Below, piece by piece: positions 16,768-24,458 of a stretch of 50,265 nucleotides of DNA (positions within the stretch are counted from its first letter, which is position 1; the number at the start of each line of letters is the position of its first letter). The stretch covers positions 1-50,265 of the forward strand of contig NZ_BAGN01000407.1 in assembly GCF_000308835.1 (NCBI RefSeq), read 5' to 3'. This DNA is from Nocardia vinacea NBRC 16497. GTDB lineage: Bacteria; Actinomycetota; Actinomycetes; Mycobacteriales; Mycobacteriaceae. The notes beneath the pieces are model-generated. The model had not been told where the DNA came from. It searched no databases and saw only the letters and a list, made by a program, of their open reading frames with translations. The position numbers and the translations under genes are program-made.

Positions 16768-18093
16768 TTACTGCACCACGCACCCTGGGGCTTGTGGGGT
16801 GCCTGCGAAGCGGTCGGCGAGGAAGTTCATGCCGCCGAAGGCTTCGCCCGCGGCGGCTCCGATGTGCGTCGGGAACAGCGAGTGGATCGCGGTGAGGGTG
16901 GCGCCCTGAGCGCAGTAGGTATCGACGAGGGCGGTGTAGCCGGCAACGGGGATCTTCTCGTCGGCGACGCTGTGGTACAGGTACAGCGGGGTGTCGGGGG
17001 CGGTGCGGCCGAGTTCATTGGGCAGGGCGGCGTTGCGGAAAGCGGGCTGCGCCAACAGGTTCGGGACTGTAGCGAAATCGTCGACGTGGGTGTCGGAGTA
17101 TTCCTGAGCCAGATCCGCACCGCAGCCGGAGGTGTCCGCGGCGAGCAGCGCACGGCGGCCCCGCTCGTTCAACAAGTCGGCCAACCGGGAGTCGGGTTCA
17201 TTGCGGGCCAGCCCGAGCAGGATCAGTATCGCCCCCGCGGCATTGTCGGCGCGTTGTACCACGGCCGGGATATCGGTGGGGATTCCGCCGGCGCTGGTAC
17301 CGACCAATTGCACGTCTGGTGCGTATTCCCGACGCAACTGTGTGGCCCACAGGGTGGCGAAGGCTCCGCTCGAGTATCCCCAGGCGCCGATCGGGCTCGA
17401 GGCATCGATGCCGGTCGGCGAGAAGGATCGTGCGGCCCGGATTCCGTCCAGAACTCCACGCCCGGATGTCACGCCGTCGAAGAGCCGGGACTGCGGCCCT
17501 TCGTAGTCGCTGACCACGACGGCCCATCCCCGCAGCAGTGCGTCCGCGATGAACGGCGCATCCTGCATGGCGCTCGCCATGTCGTTCTCGCTTCCACCGC
17601 GCAGCGTGGCCGACGGCGCGCACCGGGTGTCGAGACTGTTCTCGGGTACCTGGTACGACAACACCGGCCGCGGCCCGTTCCAGGGCACCGGTGGCACCAG
17701 CACCGTGGTCACGTTCAGCTGCGGACGCTCTTCGGAATCAGTTGTGCGATAACGCAATTGCCATGCCGCCACCGGTATCGGCAGACCGAGCAGTGGGATC
17801 GTCCGCGCGCCGAGTACCGCGCCGTTCGGATGTGACGCGAGATCGGGGGGTGCGGCATAGAAGAGATCGTCACCAGGAGATAGCACTGCGGCTCGCGCGA
17901 CCGGCATCGACAATTCTGCCAGCAGCATGACCATGGCGAGAGTGAGGGCCGCAAGCCATTGCAGGCCGATCCGCCACCACATCACTGGTAGCCCGGGCGC
18001 GCTGTCAACCAGCAGGCTGGGCGTATCGATTGCCGAACACGCTGTGCGGCGAGCACTTTTCCGATACGTCGACAACATATGCCGGGATTCCAT
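16768..18093 (-). CDS. Secretory lipase (LIP family, alpha/beta hydrolase)
   Basis: About 441 residues. A hydrophobic export segment (WLAALTLAMVMLLAEL) followed by PVARAA resembles a signal peptide. The mature part begins LSPGDDLFYAAPPDLASHPNGAVL, the hallmark of secretory lipases. The nucleophile motif is GYSSG, and the late YHSVADEKIPVAGYTALVDTYC supplies the catalytic Asp, with His in THIGAA. ATG 18093 has GGGAGG 4 nt away; a shorter start nearer the signal (around 17982) is possible. It likely hydrolyses extracellular lipid esters. It is not linked to the catabolic regulon by any operator site. Confidence 0.85.
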   Translation of the reverse strand: MESRHMLSTYRKSARRTACSAIDTPSLLVDSAPGLPVMWWRIGLQWLAALTLAMVMLLAELSMPVARAAVLSPGDDLFYAAPPDLASHPNGAVLGARTIPLLGLPIPVAAWQLRYRTTDSEERPQLNVTTVLVPPVPWNGPRPVLSYQVPENSLDTRCAPSATLRGGSENDMASAMQDAPFIADALLRGWAVVVSDYEGPQSRLFDGVTSGRGVLDGIRAARSFSPTGIDASSPIGAWGYSSGAFATLWATQLRREYAPDVQLVGTSAGGIPTDIPAVVQRADNAAGAILILLGLARNEPDSRLADLLNERGRRALLAADTSGCGADLAQEYSDTHVDDFATVPNLLAQPAFRNAALPNELGRTAPDTPLYLYHSVADEKIPVAGYTALVDTYCAQGATLTAIHSLFPTHIGAAAGEAFGGMNFLADRFAGTPQAPGCVVQ

Positions 18094-18169
18094 CACGCCT
18101 CCCGCGTCCAACTATCCGACGCGCAGGCACTCGGGCCCGCACAACCAGTCACACCAATTCGAGATCTAG

Positions 18170-18186
18170 GTCACGATAACATAACG
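18170..18186. promoter_or_regulatory. Possible MtrA-like direct repeat
   Basis: GTCACG at 18170 and ATAACG at 18181 form a direct repeat with an 11-bp period, resembling the GTAACG-type repeats described for the actinobacterial response regulator MtrA. It lies 77 bp upstream of the secreted lipase and also upstream of the divergent exported hydrolase. The remaining intergenic DNA (18094-18546) shows nothing else I can name. Confidence 0.25.
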
Positions 18187-18546
18187 ATCTCGCATTCACA
18201 GCTGCAATTTTCCAACAACGGCCAAGGCCGCCCAATAGGGCGGAGAAAGGCTCGCTGGACCGAGCGGATACCAACGCTGGTGCCCGGTCTCGACTCGGCG
18301 GGCTATTGCTCGGCATACGCCGATATGGCGTCGGCCTGTGAGTCGTGCACGTCGCACGCACGACAAAACCAGATGTCGGAGGCACAACCCTGATGTGACC
18401 GGGCAAGCATGTATGACGCTCCTGAGAATCTCGGCCTCGCCGAGCCGGTTTCAGCAAACGGCAGTAGGGTGCTGGTCCGAGACCCCGAAAACGGCTGTGC
18501 GGCGGAATCAGGGATGCGTACACGGAGGTCGCGGGCAGGAGATGCA

Positions 18547-20067
18547 ATGCCGACAACATGGTTACGATGGCTCGTTCTGGGAGTCATATCGGCAGCTGCA
18601 TTCGCCACGTTGCCCATGGGACCGGCAAGCGCCGATCCGGTCGATGACATCCCGGGTGGGCTGGAGTCGTTCTATCACCAGCCGCTGGACTGGAAGCCAT
18701 GTAACGACGCGGTACTCGACGGCGCGGGGGCTCAGTGCGCGGGCGTTGTCGTACCACTCGACTACAACCGACCGGACACACGCACGCTGACCGTAGCGAT
18801 CTCGCGTATCCCGGCCACCGACCCGGCCCGCAGACGCGGGATCATGCTGTCCAACCCCGGCGGTCCCGGCGGTCCGGGCCTGAGCATGATTACCGACCTC
18901 CGGGATCGGCTCACACCGGATGTCCGCGCCCGGTACGACCTGATCGGCATGGATCCGCGTGGCATCGGCCGATCGGACCGAATGAGTTGTGCGCTGCCGC
19001 TGCCCACCATGCTGTTCTCGGCCGGCTTCGACGCCTTCGGCTACGCACGCGACGCCACCCTGGCCGCCGCGCTCGCGGCTTCCTGCGTAGCACCCGATCC
19101 CGAGAAGGCCCGGTCCATCACCACCCGCAACACCGCCCGAGACATGGATGTCATCCGCAGCGCATTCGGCGAACGCGAGCTCAACTACTACGGCGACTCC
19201 TACGGCACCTACCTGGGCGCGGTGTACACGCAGATGTTCCCCCAGCACAGTGACCGGATCGTGCTGGACAGTGCCATCGACCCGGACCGCTACTGGATCG
19301 GCACGTACCAGGACATGGGCGCCGTCAACGAGGCCGGACTCGACGACTGGGCGATCTGGGCGGCCCGCCACGACGCCGACTACCACTTCGGTAGCAGCGG
19401 ACCGCAGGTCCGAGCCTTTGTCGAGGACATGATCCGACGTGCCGCAACGCATCCGGTCATCGGCAACGGTTATCTCATCGACGAACACACCGTTCCGATG
19501 ATGCTGCTGTCGCTGTTGTCGAATCCCAAGAAGAACACCAACCTCGCCGAGCTCGTGCGGACCCTGGCCGACGCAGTATCCGGGCTGCCCATCGACATGG
19601 AACAGCTGAAAGCGAAGATCAGCGGTCCCGTTCCACTGGACGCCTCGGGTATGGCCGCGGTCCTGTGCGGCGACAAGGCCGCACCCCGAGATCTGGCCTG
19701 GTATCGCCACAACATCGAAAGCGTCCGGGCGACCCAACCGGTGTTCGGCGCGTTCGCCAACAACATCACCGCATGCGCGTTTTGGCCGGATCCGGTCGAG
19801 CCACCCACCGCCGTGCACAACCCGACACCGGCCCTGATCCTGCAGGCAACCCGCGACACCCGCACCGCCTATCAGCAGGGCCTTGCATTACACCAGGACC
19901 TGACAGCGTCACGAATGGTCACACTGGCAGACACCCGCGTTCACGGCGTCCTCGGCTCCGACCTGAGCCATTGCGTGAACGAGGCCGTCAATACCTACTT
20001 CCGTGACGGCACCCTCCCCAATGCCGACCTCACCTGCCAACGCGACACCAACAATCTCCCCGACTGA
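18547..20067 (+). CDS. Exported alpha/beta hydrolase, tripeptidyl-aminopeptidase (TAP) family
   Basis: 506 residues. The signal peptide is MPTTWLRW, a hydrophobic core, then ASA/DP at 27-31. The mature enzyme has the oxyanion region NPGGPGGPG, DPRGIGRSD, the nucleophile motif YYGDSYGTYLG, and a C-terminal TAP-like domain ending with PALILQATRDTRT and the catalytic His in ADTRVHGVL. ATG 18547 is preceded by AGGAG at 6 nt spacing. It probably cleaves N-terminal tripeptides or related esters/amides outside the membrane. It is divergent from the secreted lipase, so both may serve extracellular nutrient release. Confidence 0.88.
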   Translation: MPTTWLRWLVLGVISAAAFATLPMGPASADPVDDIPGGLESFYHQPLDWKPCNDAVLDGAGAQCAGVVVPLDYNRPDTRTLTVAISRIPATDPARRRGIMLSNPGGPGGPGLSMITDLRDRLTPDVRARYDLIGMDPRGIGRSDRMSCALPLPTMLFSAGFDAFGYARDATLAAALAASCVAPDPEKARSITTRNTARDMDVIRSAFGERELNYYGDSYGTYLGAVYTQMFPQHSDRIVLDSAIDPDRYWIGTYQDMGAVNEAGLDDWAIWAARHDADYHFGSSGPQVRAFVEDMIRRAATHPVIGNGYLIDEHTVPMMLLSLLSNPKKNTNLAELVRTLADAVSGLPIDMEQLKAKISGPVPLDASGMAAVLCGDKAAPRDLAWYRHNIESVRATQPVFGAFANNITACAFWPDPVEPPTAVHNPTPALILQATRDTRTAYQQGLALHQDLTASRMVTLADTRVHGVLGSDLSHCVNEAVNTYFRDGTLPNADLTCQRDTNNLPD

Positions 20068-20603
20068 TCGCCCGCAGCGCCCAGCCGCAATCATCGACGA
20101 ATCGCAAAACCAACCGGGCCCTGAACTCGAGCACGGTGCGAGGCTCACTCAGGGGTTTTTCCATAGGCCGTGATCATCTGAATCGTCCCGGCCTACTTCA
20201 TCTTCCATCCCCTCTCTCACCGAACCCAACTGATTTGGCAACCACGCTGTCTCATCATGTTCACCGTCGTCGTATTCTTCTCACTCCCGACAGTTCCCGA
20301 CATCGTCACTGTGACGGTTCTGCGGGGTGAACTCTTCTCAGCATCCCGGGGGCCACCGAAGCGGTGACGTCGCCAGTTTGGCCGCCAGCTTCATGTCGTT
20401 GTGCATCGCGCCTCCCGCCAGTCGCAATCCGCTAAGTAGATCGCACCAGACCGGCCGGACATTTCCTTTTGGAGAAGTACTTCCGGCACGGGGAACCCGT
20501 AATATCCGCCGCAATCGGGCGGATATGGCGTAGACCACTGGTAGACACTGGTTTTCGGATTCTTGCGCCGCTCGTTACAGGCGAGTTCGGGAGGGGTCCC
20601 GCG
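20068..20603. other. Intergenic region with a hairpin
   Basis: No convincing gene in 536 bp. A perfect 9-bp stem ATATCCGCC / GGCGGATAT (20502-20526, 7-nt loop) lies about 80 bp before the membrane-protein gene. It could be a terminator or a 5' leader structure. A 22-codon reverse-strand reading frame is listed separately. Confidence 0.4.
20338..20406 (-). CDS. Possible 22-residue small ORF
   Basis: ATG 20406 follows a strong GGGAGGCGCG ribosome site and encodes MHNDMKLAAKL, then ATSPLRWPPGC and a stop. The length is too short for compositional support. It may be a genuine microprotein, a leader, or chance. Confidence 0.2.
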   Translation of the reverse strand: MHNDMKLAAKLATSPLRWPPGC

Positions 20604-20936
20604 ATGTCTGGCCAGCGTGCTGTGCACTGTCAGCCCTCAATGAATCGAGACCCCATGCAAGACTCGGGCACCACCGATATGCTGGCCGCTTTGCTGGGCA
20701 TCACCGCATTTGCTTTCCTGTTAGCCCTGCCCATCGTCGTCACCGCGTTGAAAGGCAAATTCGGCATGCTCGCCCTTGGTGTGTTCATCCACCCCATCTG
20801 GTGGTTCGACGCGATCAGGCTGGCCAAACCGAACTCGTACTGGGCGCGCCGTTTCTACGATGCGAACAAGTTACAGCGGGCCGATGACCGATTCCCGGAC
20901 TCAGTGGTGTCGGCACAGTCGCCAGGAAAACCATGA
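20604..20936 (+). CDS. Small two-helix membrane protein of unknown function
   Basis: About 110 residues with two hydrophobic segments: MLAALLGITAFAFLLALPIVV and, after LKGKFG, MLALGVFIHPIWWFDAI. The cytoplasmic-looking tail is RLAKPNSYWARRFYDANKLQRA. The pattern of HPIWW followed by RLAKPxSxWARRxY is one I have seen in conserved actinobacterial membrane proteins without a function. ATG 20604 has GGAGGGG upstream; ATG 20640 is an alternative. The 3' 82 bp overlap the convergent truncated TetR gene. Confidence 0.65.
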   Translation: MSGQRAVHCQPSMNRDPMQDSGTTDMLAALLGITAFAFLLALPIVVTALKGKFGMLALGVFIHPIWWFDAIRLAKPNSYWARRFYDANKLQRADDRFPDSVVSAQSPGKP

Positions 20937-21316
20937 CGATTGTGGTTGTGCCCCAGTCGGATTCGGACCGTGCTTCGGCGAACGTGTGCGCCGGTGCGCT
21001 CGATGAGAGCGCGACCGAACGCCACCAGCCGTTCCGTCGCGGGTGCGCCTGGTCCCAGCGGAGGGGGACCTGAAACGTAAGCCTTTCGAAACGCGGCCTC
21101 GGCTTCACCGAGAAGAGCGAGCAGGAGTCCGTCGCGGTCGCCGAACCGGCGAAAGAGCGTGCCCTTTCCTACCCCGGCCGCCTTTGCGACCGCCTGCATC
21201 GTGACATGTTCGGCTCCGCGTTCGGCAACCAGTCGTGCGGCTGCTTCCAGCAGCCGGGCGCGGTTGCGGGCTGCATCGGCCCGCTCGGCAGTGGTGTCAT
21301 CTGGCACGGCAGTCAC
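20855..21316 (-). pseudogene. Truncated TetR-family regulator
   Basis: The N-terminal DNA-binding domain is complete: RARLLEAAARLVAERG, then VTMQAVAKAAGVGKGTLFRRFGDRDGLL. After ERLVAFGRALIERTGAHVRR (about residue 115) the sequence turns into a composition-odd tail (LGHNHNRHGFPGDC..) with no TetR character, so the ligand-binding domain is missing. The tail overlaps the membrane protein gene on the other strand. The start is GTG 21316. It may still bind DNA but should not respond to a ligand; deletion with fusion to unrelated sequence is the likely history. Confidence 0.6.
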
Positions 21317-21372
21317 CGTTGAATCCGCAGTGTCATGCGTGCGCTACGGTGTGCCGCTGTCCGGCGCCGGTA

Positions 21373-21523
21373 ACCCGAGTTCGAGGCTGATGAGATCCGA
21401 TCGCGCTTCGCCTGGGTGAGCAATGGGCCACTACGGATCATCACGTTCACCCACGCGTTGGAGGACAGGCCCGACCAGGTGGACAGCCATGCCTCGGGCG
21501 TGGTGATCCGGCCGAATCTGTAA
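21373..21523 (+). pseudogene. C-terminal gene fragment, family unknown
   Basis: After an in-frame stop, the frame reads EFEADEIRSRFAWVSNGP, then LRIITFTHALEDRPDQV and SGVVIRPNL before a TAA stop. GC at third positions is high, as in real genes here. It looks like the last 49 residues of a small alpha/beta-cone or similar enzyme lying divergently beside the TetR gene, but I cannot name it. No upstream continuation exists. Confidence 0.3.
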
Positions 21524-21719
21524 TCGGAGAGAACGGGGCCGCGCCTTCTATCACGACTACGGCCGCTACGACGCCGATCTCGGCGCGGCGGCGGACGACA
21601 ATCCCGCCGCCATCAACGCACTGGTCGATGGTGACCGCCCCCGCCTGGCCCATGGCCAACGTCACTATGGTCAGAACAACCGCGGCCACGAAGCCGAGCC
21701 GAAACGTGATGGTACGCAT
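21447..21719 (-). pseudogene. Small secreted protein, probably truncated
   Basis: ATG 21719 encodes a clear signal peptide (MRTITFRLGFVAAVVLTIVT, then LAMGQAGA) and VTIDQCVDGGGIVV, the start of a short exported actinobacterial protein with paired Cys. From about 21600 downward the frame becomes implausible (RRRAEIGVVAAVVV), while the opposite strand looks coding there (FYHDYGRYDADLGAAADD). The mature domain has therefore probably been replaced at a junction. Confidence 0.4.
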
Positions 21720-21833
21720 AGCAATTCCCCCTTGGATCAAACCCTTCGAGCAATGGTGAAGACAACGCCACCGACGAGGACAGCGGCGCTTCTGTATTCA
21801 GTTGTGTTGTAACGTATTTCGTGTGGATACCGC

Positions 21834-22124
21834 CTATTGGGCTGCATTGCTCGGGCTGGCGGCAGTAGGTGCTGTTATGTCCCAGCGCCGAAGCAACGTC
21901 GTCCCCACTGCGAATTCATCGAGATGGGAAAGAACCCTGCCCTCGATGAGATCAATGCCGAATGCGTCGGGTGCCGCGCCGGTGATAGTCGAGATCATCT
22001 GTTTCGCCGTCGTCGCGATGGCCTTCTTGTCATCGACCGGCGTCCAGCGATCAACCGCCGGCACATGAACCAGCCACCGGCTGCCGCAGCAGTGCACTTT
22101 GACTAGATACTGGCGCAACGTCAT
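21834..22124 (-). CDS. Small HicB-like protein
   Basis: 96 residues: YLVKVHCCGSRWLVHVP, then AVDRWTPVDDKKAIATTAKQ and a predicted helix with MISTITGAAPDAFGIDL. This is close to short actinobacterial proteins with a HicB-type antitoxin fold (pattern VxVHRDGRWWxVxVPxIDGxTQA). ATG 22124 follows GGAGGGGAGTGA. No HicA-like toxin partner is visible beside it. Function unknown; an orphan antitoxin is a guess. Confidence 0.55.
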   Translation of the reverse strand: MTLRQYLVKVHCCGSRWLVHVPAVDRWTPVDDKKAIATTAKQMISTITGAAPDAFGIDLIEGRVLSHLDEFAVGTTLLRRWDITAPTAASPSNAAQ

Positions 22125-22156
22125 TCACTCCCCTCCATGCTTCATGGTGGTCAGCG

Positions 22157-22216
22157 CCCGGCACCAGGGACCGTCGAAGCTCGGGCGGCTCTCACGGGTA
22201 TCCACCTGGTGCCGGG
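22157..22216. repeat. 12-bp perfect inverted repeat with 36-nt spacer
   Basis: CCCGGCACCAGG at 22157-22168 pairs perfectly with CCTGGTGCCGGG at 22205-22216. It lies in the intergenic space (22125-22377) between the HicB-like gene and the frameshifted gene. It could be a structured leader, a terminator of unusual shape or a recombination remnant. Confidence 0.4.
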
Positions 22217-22377
22217 GCTTGGGTGATGACGCTACGAACGTTTATCGTGCGGCAGCAACGACCTTGCGTGAACTTGCTTGAGAACCAATGAATCATTGAC
22301 CTCGCACTGTGCCAGCGGCGACGATGAACCTGCTCGGCAAGCAAGCTGACGCACACCAGTTGGCAGGGGTCTCCATC

Positions 22378-22709
22378 ATGCGTTTACGTTTCCTCGGCAA
22401 GAACACCGGTTCCCACCAGTCACCCACGCTGTATGCCAGCGACCACAGCACCTACGTTTTGTGCAGGGATGGCGGGTACCGGGCCACCCAGAACTGATCG
22501 AAATACCGCACCCCCTCCTCGGGTTCCTCGAGCCCGGAACCTGTTTGGGCACACTGCTTCACGACACCGGACACGGAACGTTCACCCTCACGGGAGAACC
22601 CGTGACCGATGCGGAAGCATTGGCGCAGATGGACATTCCGCCGCACGAAACGTGCGTGGAGGTGCCGATAGGAAAGGAGATCCGCCGCGATGTACTCGCT
22701 GACCGGTGA
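22378..22709 (+). pseudogene. Small conserved protein of the XRE/DUF6879 module, frameshifted
   Basis: ATG 22378 (AGGGG upstream) starts MRLRFLGKNTGSHQSPTLYA and SDHSTYVL. The frame is then lost, while the +2 frame from 22461 continues VQGWRVPGHPELIEIPHPLL and so on to EVPIGKEIRRDVLADR. The break falls at GTTTTG (22456-22461); one more T would restore a single 111-codon frame reading TYVFVQGW. It is the first gene of a three-gene set with DUF6879 and XRE proteins, with a 20-bp overlap to the next gene. Either a real mutation, a sequencing error in a T run, or recoding. Confidence 0.6.
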
Positions 22710-23217
22710 CGAACTCGATGAACTGTTCCGGTCACCGTGGCAACGCGCCTTCCACCTCGAACTACAGGACACGTATGCCGTATCCGGGGAGTTCGAACCG
22801 CTGCGGCAGTTCCTGTCCGGGGAACCCGAGGACACCGCCTGGCAGCAGTCCTGGCTTGATCTCGTCCGCGAAATCACCGGTACCGGCAAGGAGGTGCAAC
22901 GGGTACGCGTGGTGACCGAACCGCACACCGACTACACGCGGTGGGCACTATCGGTATCACCGCGCAACATCGCAGCCGGTGAGCAAATCCGTTGGCTGCC
23001 ACGGCATTCCATCGCACCGTCCGATCTGACAGGTGACGACTACTGGCTGTTCGATGACCACCTGGCGGCGTTCAGCGTCTTCACGACAACCGGGGAGGGT
23101 GCCGGCTTCGCCGTCACCACCGATCCGGTGATCACGGCGCATTTCCGCAGCGTCCGTGACCGTGTCTGGCCATTGGCGGTTCCACACGACGAATACGTGC
23201 ACGTACTGCATCAGTGA
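22690..23217 (+). CDS. DUF6879 family protein
   Basis: 175 residues. The segments ELFRSPWQRAFHLELQDTYA, RVRVVTEPHTDYTRWALSVS, AAGEQIRWLPRH and DDYWLFDDHLAAF are characteristic of DUF6879 proteins found beside XRE regulators across Streptomyces, Nocardia and relatives. ATG 22690 follows AAAGGAG. It overlaps the upstream frameshifted gene by 20 bp and the XRE gene by GTGA. The biochemical function is not established; the context suggests the effector or partner of the DNA-binding protein. Confidence 0.8.
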   Translation: MYSLTGDELDELFRSPWQRAFHLELQDTYAVSGEFEPLRQFLSGEPEDTAWQQSWLDLVREITGTGKEVQRVRVVTEPHTDYTRWALSVSPRNIAAGEQIRWLPRHSIAPSDLTGDDYWLFDDHLAAFSVFTTTGEGAGFAVTTDPVITAHFRSVRDRVWPLAVPHDEYVHVLHQ

Positions 23218-24065
23218 CCAATCTGCGGGAAGCCCGCGAGGCGCTCGGCCAGCGACTGCGCGAGATCCGTAAGGGCGCCGGTCTGACCGGCCGTGCCCTG
23301 GCGGATCTCGAGGGGTGGCACGAGTCGAAGGTCTCGAAAATCGAACATGGCAAGCAGACACCCTCCGAAAAGGACCTACGGGCATGGTGTCTGCATTGCC
23401 ATGCCACCAACCAACTGCCCGACCTGATCGCCACCCTGCACAACGTCGAAGCCGCCTACCTCGAAGTCCGGCGAATGCGTATCCCACAGTGGCAGCGGGT
23501 GATCGCCAAAATGGAAGCCGACGCCGAGTTAGTCCGCTGGTACGAGCCCGGCCTCGTCCCCGGCCTGCTACAGACACCGCGCTACATTCGGGGTGTCTTG
23601 GAAACCGTCGAAGCCCTCTACGGCGGCCCCACTGTCGTCGAAGCGTCGCTGGCGGCCCGGCTGGAGCGGCAGACCGTTCTGTACCGGGGACGGCACCGCT
23701 TCCACTTCCTCATCGGTGAACAAGCCTTACGCACGGTTGTCGGCGGCCCGGAAGTGATGATCGAACAATTGGATCGGCTCCTGGTGGCGATGACCCTGCC
23801 GCGCATCGTGCTCGGCGTGATCCGCCTGGATGCTGCCTACCGGATACCGCTGATGAACTTCACCATCTTCGACCGGAAGATGGTGCAGGCCGAGACGCTC
23901 ACCGCGCAGCTGACGGTGACTCAGCCGCGCGAAGTTGCGCTGTACGAAAAGGCGTTCACGGCGTTGACCGAACAGGCAGCGATTGGCAACCGTGCCCGCG
24001 AACTGATCCGGATTGCCATGAACCGGTACAGCAGCGGAGCGGACGCGGCCGATCCGGTGCTTTGA
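23214..24065 (+). CDS. XRE-family HTH protein with DUF5753-type C-terminal domain
   Basis: 283 residues. The N-terminal helix-turn-helix spans about residues 8-65 (LGQRLREIRKGAGLTGRALA, then SKVSKIEHGKQTPSE). The rest matches the DUF5753 region: ELVRWYEPGLVPGLLQTPRY, then RLERQTVL and IGEQALRTVVGG. This is the WhiJ-like regulator type that sits next to small partner proteins in actinomycetes. GTG 23214 overlaps the DUF6879 stop. It likely represses its own operon and responds to the partner proteins; the target site is not identified. Confidence 0.85.
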   Translation: MTNLREAREALGQRLREIRKGAGLTGRALADLEGWHESKVSKIEHGKQTPSEKDLRAWCLHCHATNQLPDLIATLHNVEAAYLEVRRMRIPQWQRVIAKMEADAELVRWYEPGLVPGLLQTPRYIRGVLETVEALYGGPTVVEASLAARLERQTVLYRGRHRFHFLIGEQALRTVVGGPEVMIEQLDRLLVAMTLPRIVLGVIRLDAAYRIPLMNFTIFDRKMVQAETLTAQLTVTQPREVALYEKAFTALTEQAAIGNRARELIRIAMNRYSSGADAADPVL

Positions 24066-24364
24066 TCGGCAAGACTCGAAGACACGATCGCCTCCGCCAG
24101 CATCCCCAGGAACTCCCGTACTTCCGGCACCTTGGCATGCGGTCGAACCGTATCGGCGAAGGCATCCAGCCGTTGCTGCAACCGGGCAGAGTCCCGATCG
24201 GAAATCGCCTCGAAGTTGTCGGTGAGGAGTGCGCATGCTTGACCCACGTCGCCGCTGTGGACGAGATTGTGGGCCTGGTGTAATCGGCTTCGATCACCAG
24301 TCTCCGGCCGAAAACCGCAGGTCGTCCCCGTCCCCATATTCGACATGCCCAGCAGAGGGCGCAA
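24062..24364 (-). pseudogene. C-terminal fragment of an XRE/TPR-type regulator
   Basis: The reverse frame reads HQAHNLVHSGDVGQACALLT, then DNFEAISDRDSARLQQRL, and PEVREFLGMLAEAI. This resembles the C-terminal helical (TPR-like) domain of actinobacterial XRE regulators. There is no N-terminal HTH upstream, and the frame runs on into the antisense of the gene at 23214-24065. It is best read as a decayed fragment converging on that gene. Confidence 0.35.
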
Positions 24365-24458
24365 ACCTGCGGCAGCGTTTCCTCAGGTCAACGAGATCTT
24401 CAAGATGATCCCGAAATGACCATACCGAGAAACACCAGGTCAGACGTGGACCAACTTG

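Noticed and set aside
22125..22377. tRNA gene or phage attachment site near the inverted repeat
   Set aside because: No cloverleaf, T-loop (GTTCRANNC) or CCA-type end could be drawn, and no second copy of an att-like core was found in the window.
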